A DNA stretch of 6,311 nucleotides, from positions 2,713 to 9,023 of the forward strand of contig CAJOFG010000058.1 in NCBI GenBank assembly GCA_905233965.1, written 5' to 3'. Made by a program: the position numbers and the translations under genes. The DNA comes from an uncultured Selenomonadaceae bacterium. Lineage in GTDB: Bacteria > Bacillota > Negativicutes > Selenomonadales > Selenomonadaceae. Positions 6,304-6,311 of this stretch are shown here, piece after piece. Positions within the stretch are counted from its first letter, which is position 1, and each line of letters starts with the position of its first letter. The notes under the pieces were generated by a model. It saw only the letters and a program-made list of their open reading frames with translations, ran no database searches and was not told the DNA's origin.

Positions 6304-6311
6304 GAACTTTT

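Noticed and set aside
1..6311. CRISPR array, insertion sequence, phage or toxin-antitoxin genes
   Set aside because: No regularly spaced repeats, transposase-like frames or terminal inverted repeats were seen; nearly all bases are accounted for by core genes.

Overview
All genes in this window lie on the minus strand, so transcription runs from high to low coordinates. The gene set suggests a Bacillota-type bacterium: a one-PASTA class B penicillin-binding protein, an adjacent rapZ-yvcK pair, and a YvcK with an N-terminal two-helix membrane anchor. A Negativicutes-like lineage is a plausible guess, but nothing in the window proves it. The DNA is rich in A-tract/T-tract runs, both between genes and as Lys/Phe/Asn/Ile codons.

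Layout in order of transcription. (1) 6303-4285: class B PBP (FtsI/SpoVD type, 672 aa) with all three transpeptidase motifs and one C-terminal PASTA domain. (2) 4243-3326: RapZ/YvcJ, a P-loop nucleotide-binding protein. (3) 3306-2040: yvcK (gluconeogenesis factor / CofD-like), apparently broken. The frame changes directly after the GGGHGLS nucleotide-binding loop, and about ten residues of this highly conserved region are missing. (4) 2015-1987: a near-consensus sigma-70/SigA promoter with an UP-element-like A/T block upstream. (5) 1967-1617: a complete one-piece tmRNA gene (ssrA) encoding the tag ANEDYALAA, with G3-U70 pair and encoded CCA. (6) 1604-63: a CydD-type ABC exporter half-transporter starting only 12 nt after the tmRNA. 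(7) 73-1: the first 24 codons of another membrane protein overlapping the cydD end, most likely cydC, cut by the window edge.

How they fit together. PBP, rapZ and yvcK are closely spaced (41 nt and 19 nt between genes, taking the preferred rapZ start) and look like one operon concerned with peptidoglycan synthesis and its metabolic supply. The tmRNA has its own strong promoter. The cydDC pair, needed in known bacteria for cytochrome bd assembly through thiol/heme export, has no visible promoter or terminator separating it from the tmRNA and may be read through from it.

I see no wholly new system. The points most worth checking are the yvcK lesion, the tmRNA-cydD junction with a perfect 14-bp palindrome over the cydD start codon, and the tmRNA in the position often held by whiA. 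No gene-free stretch exceeds 300 bases; the longest is the 72 bases between yvcK and tmRNA, which hold the promoter.
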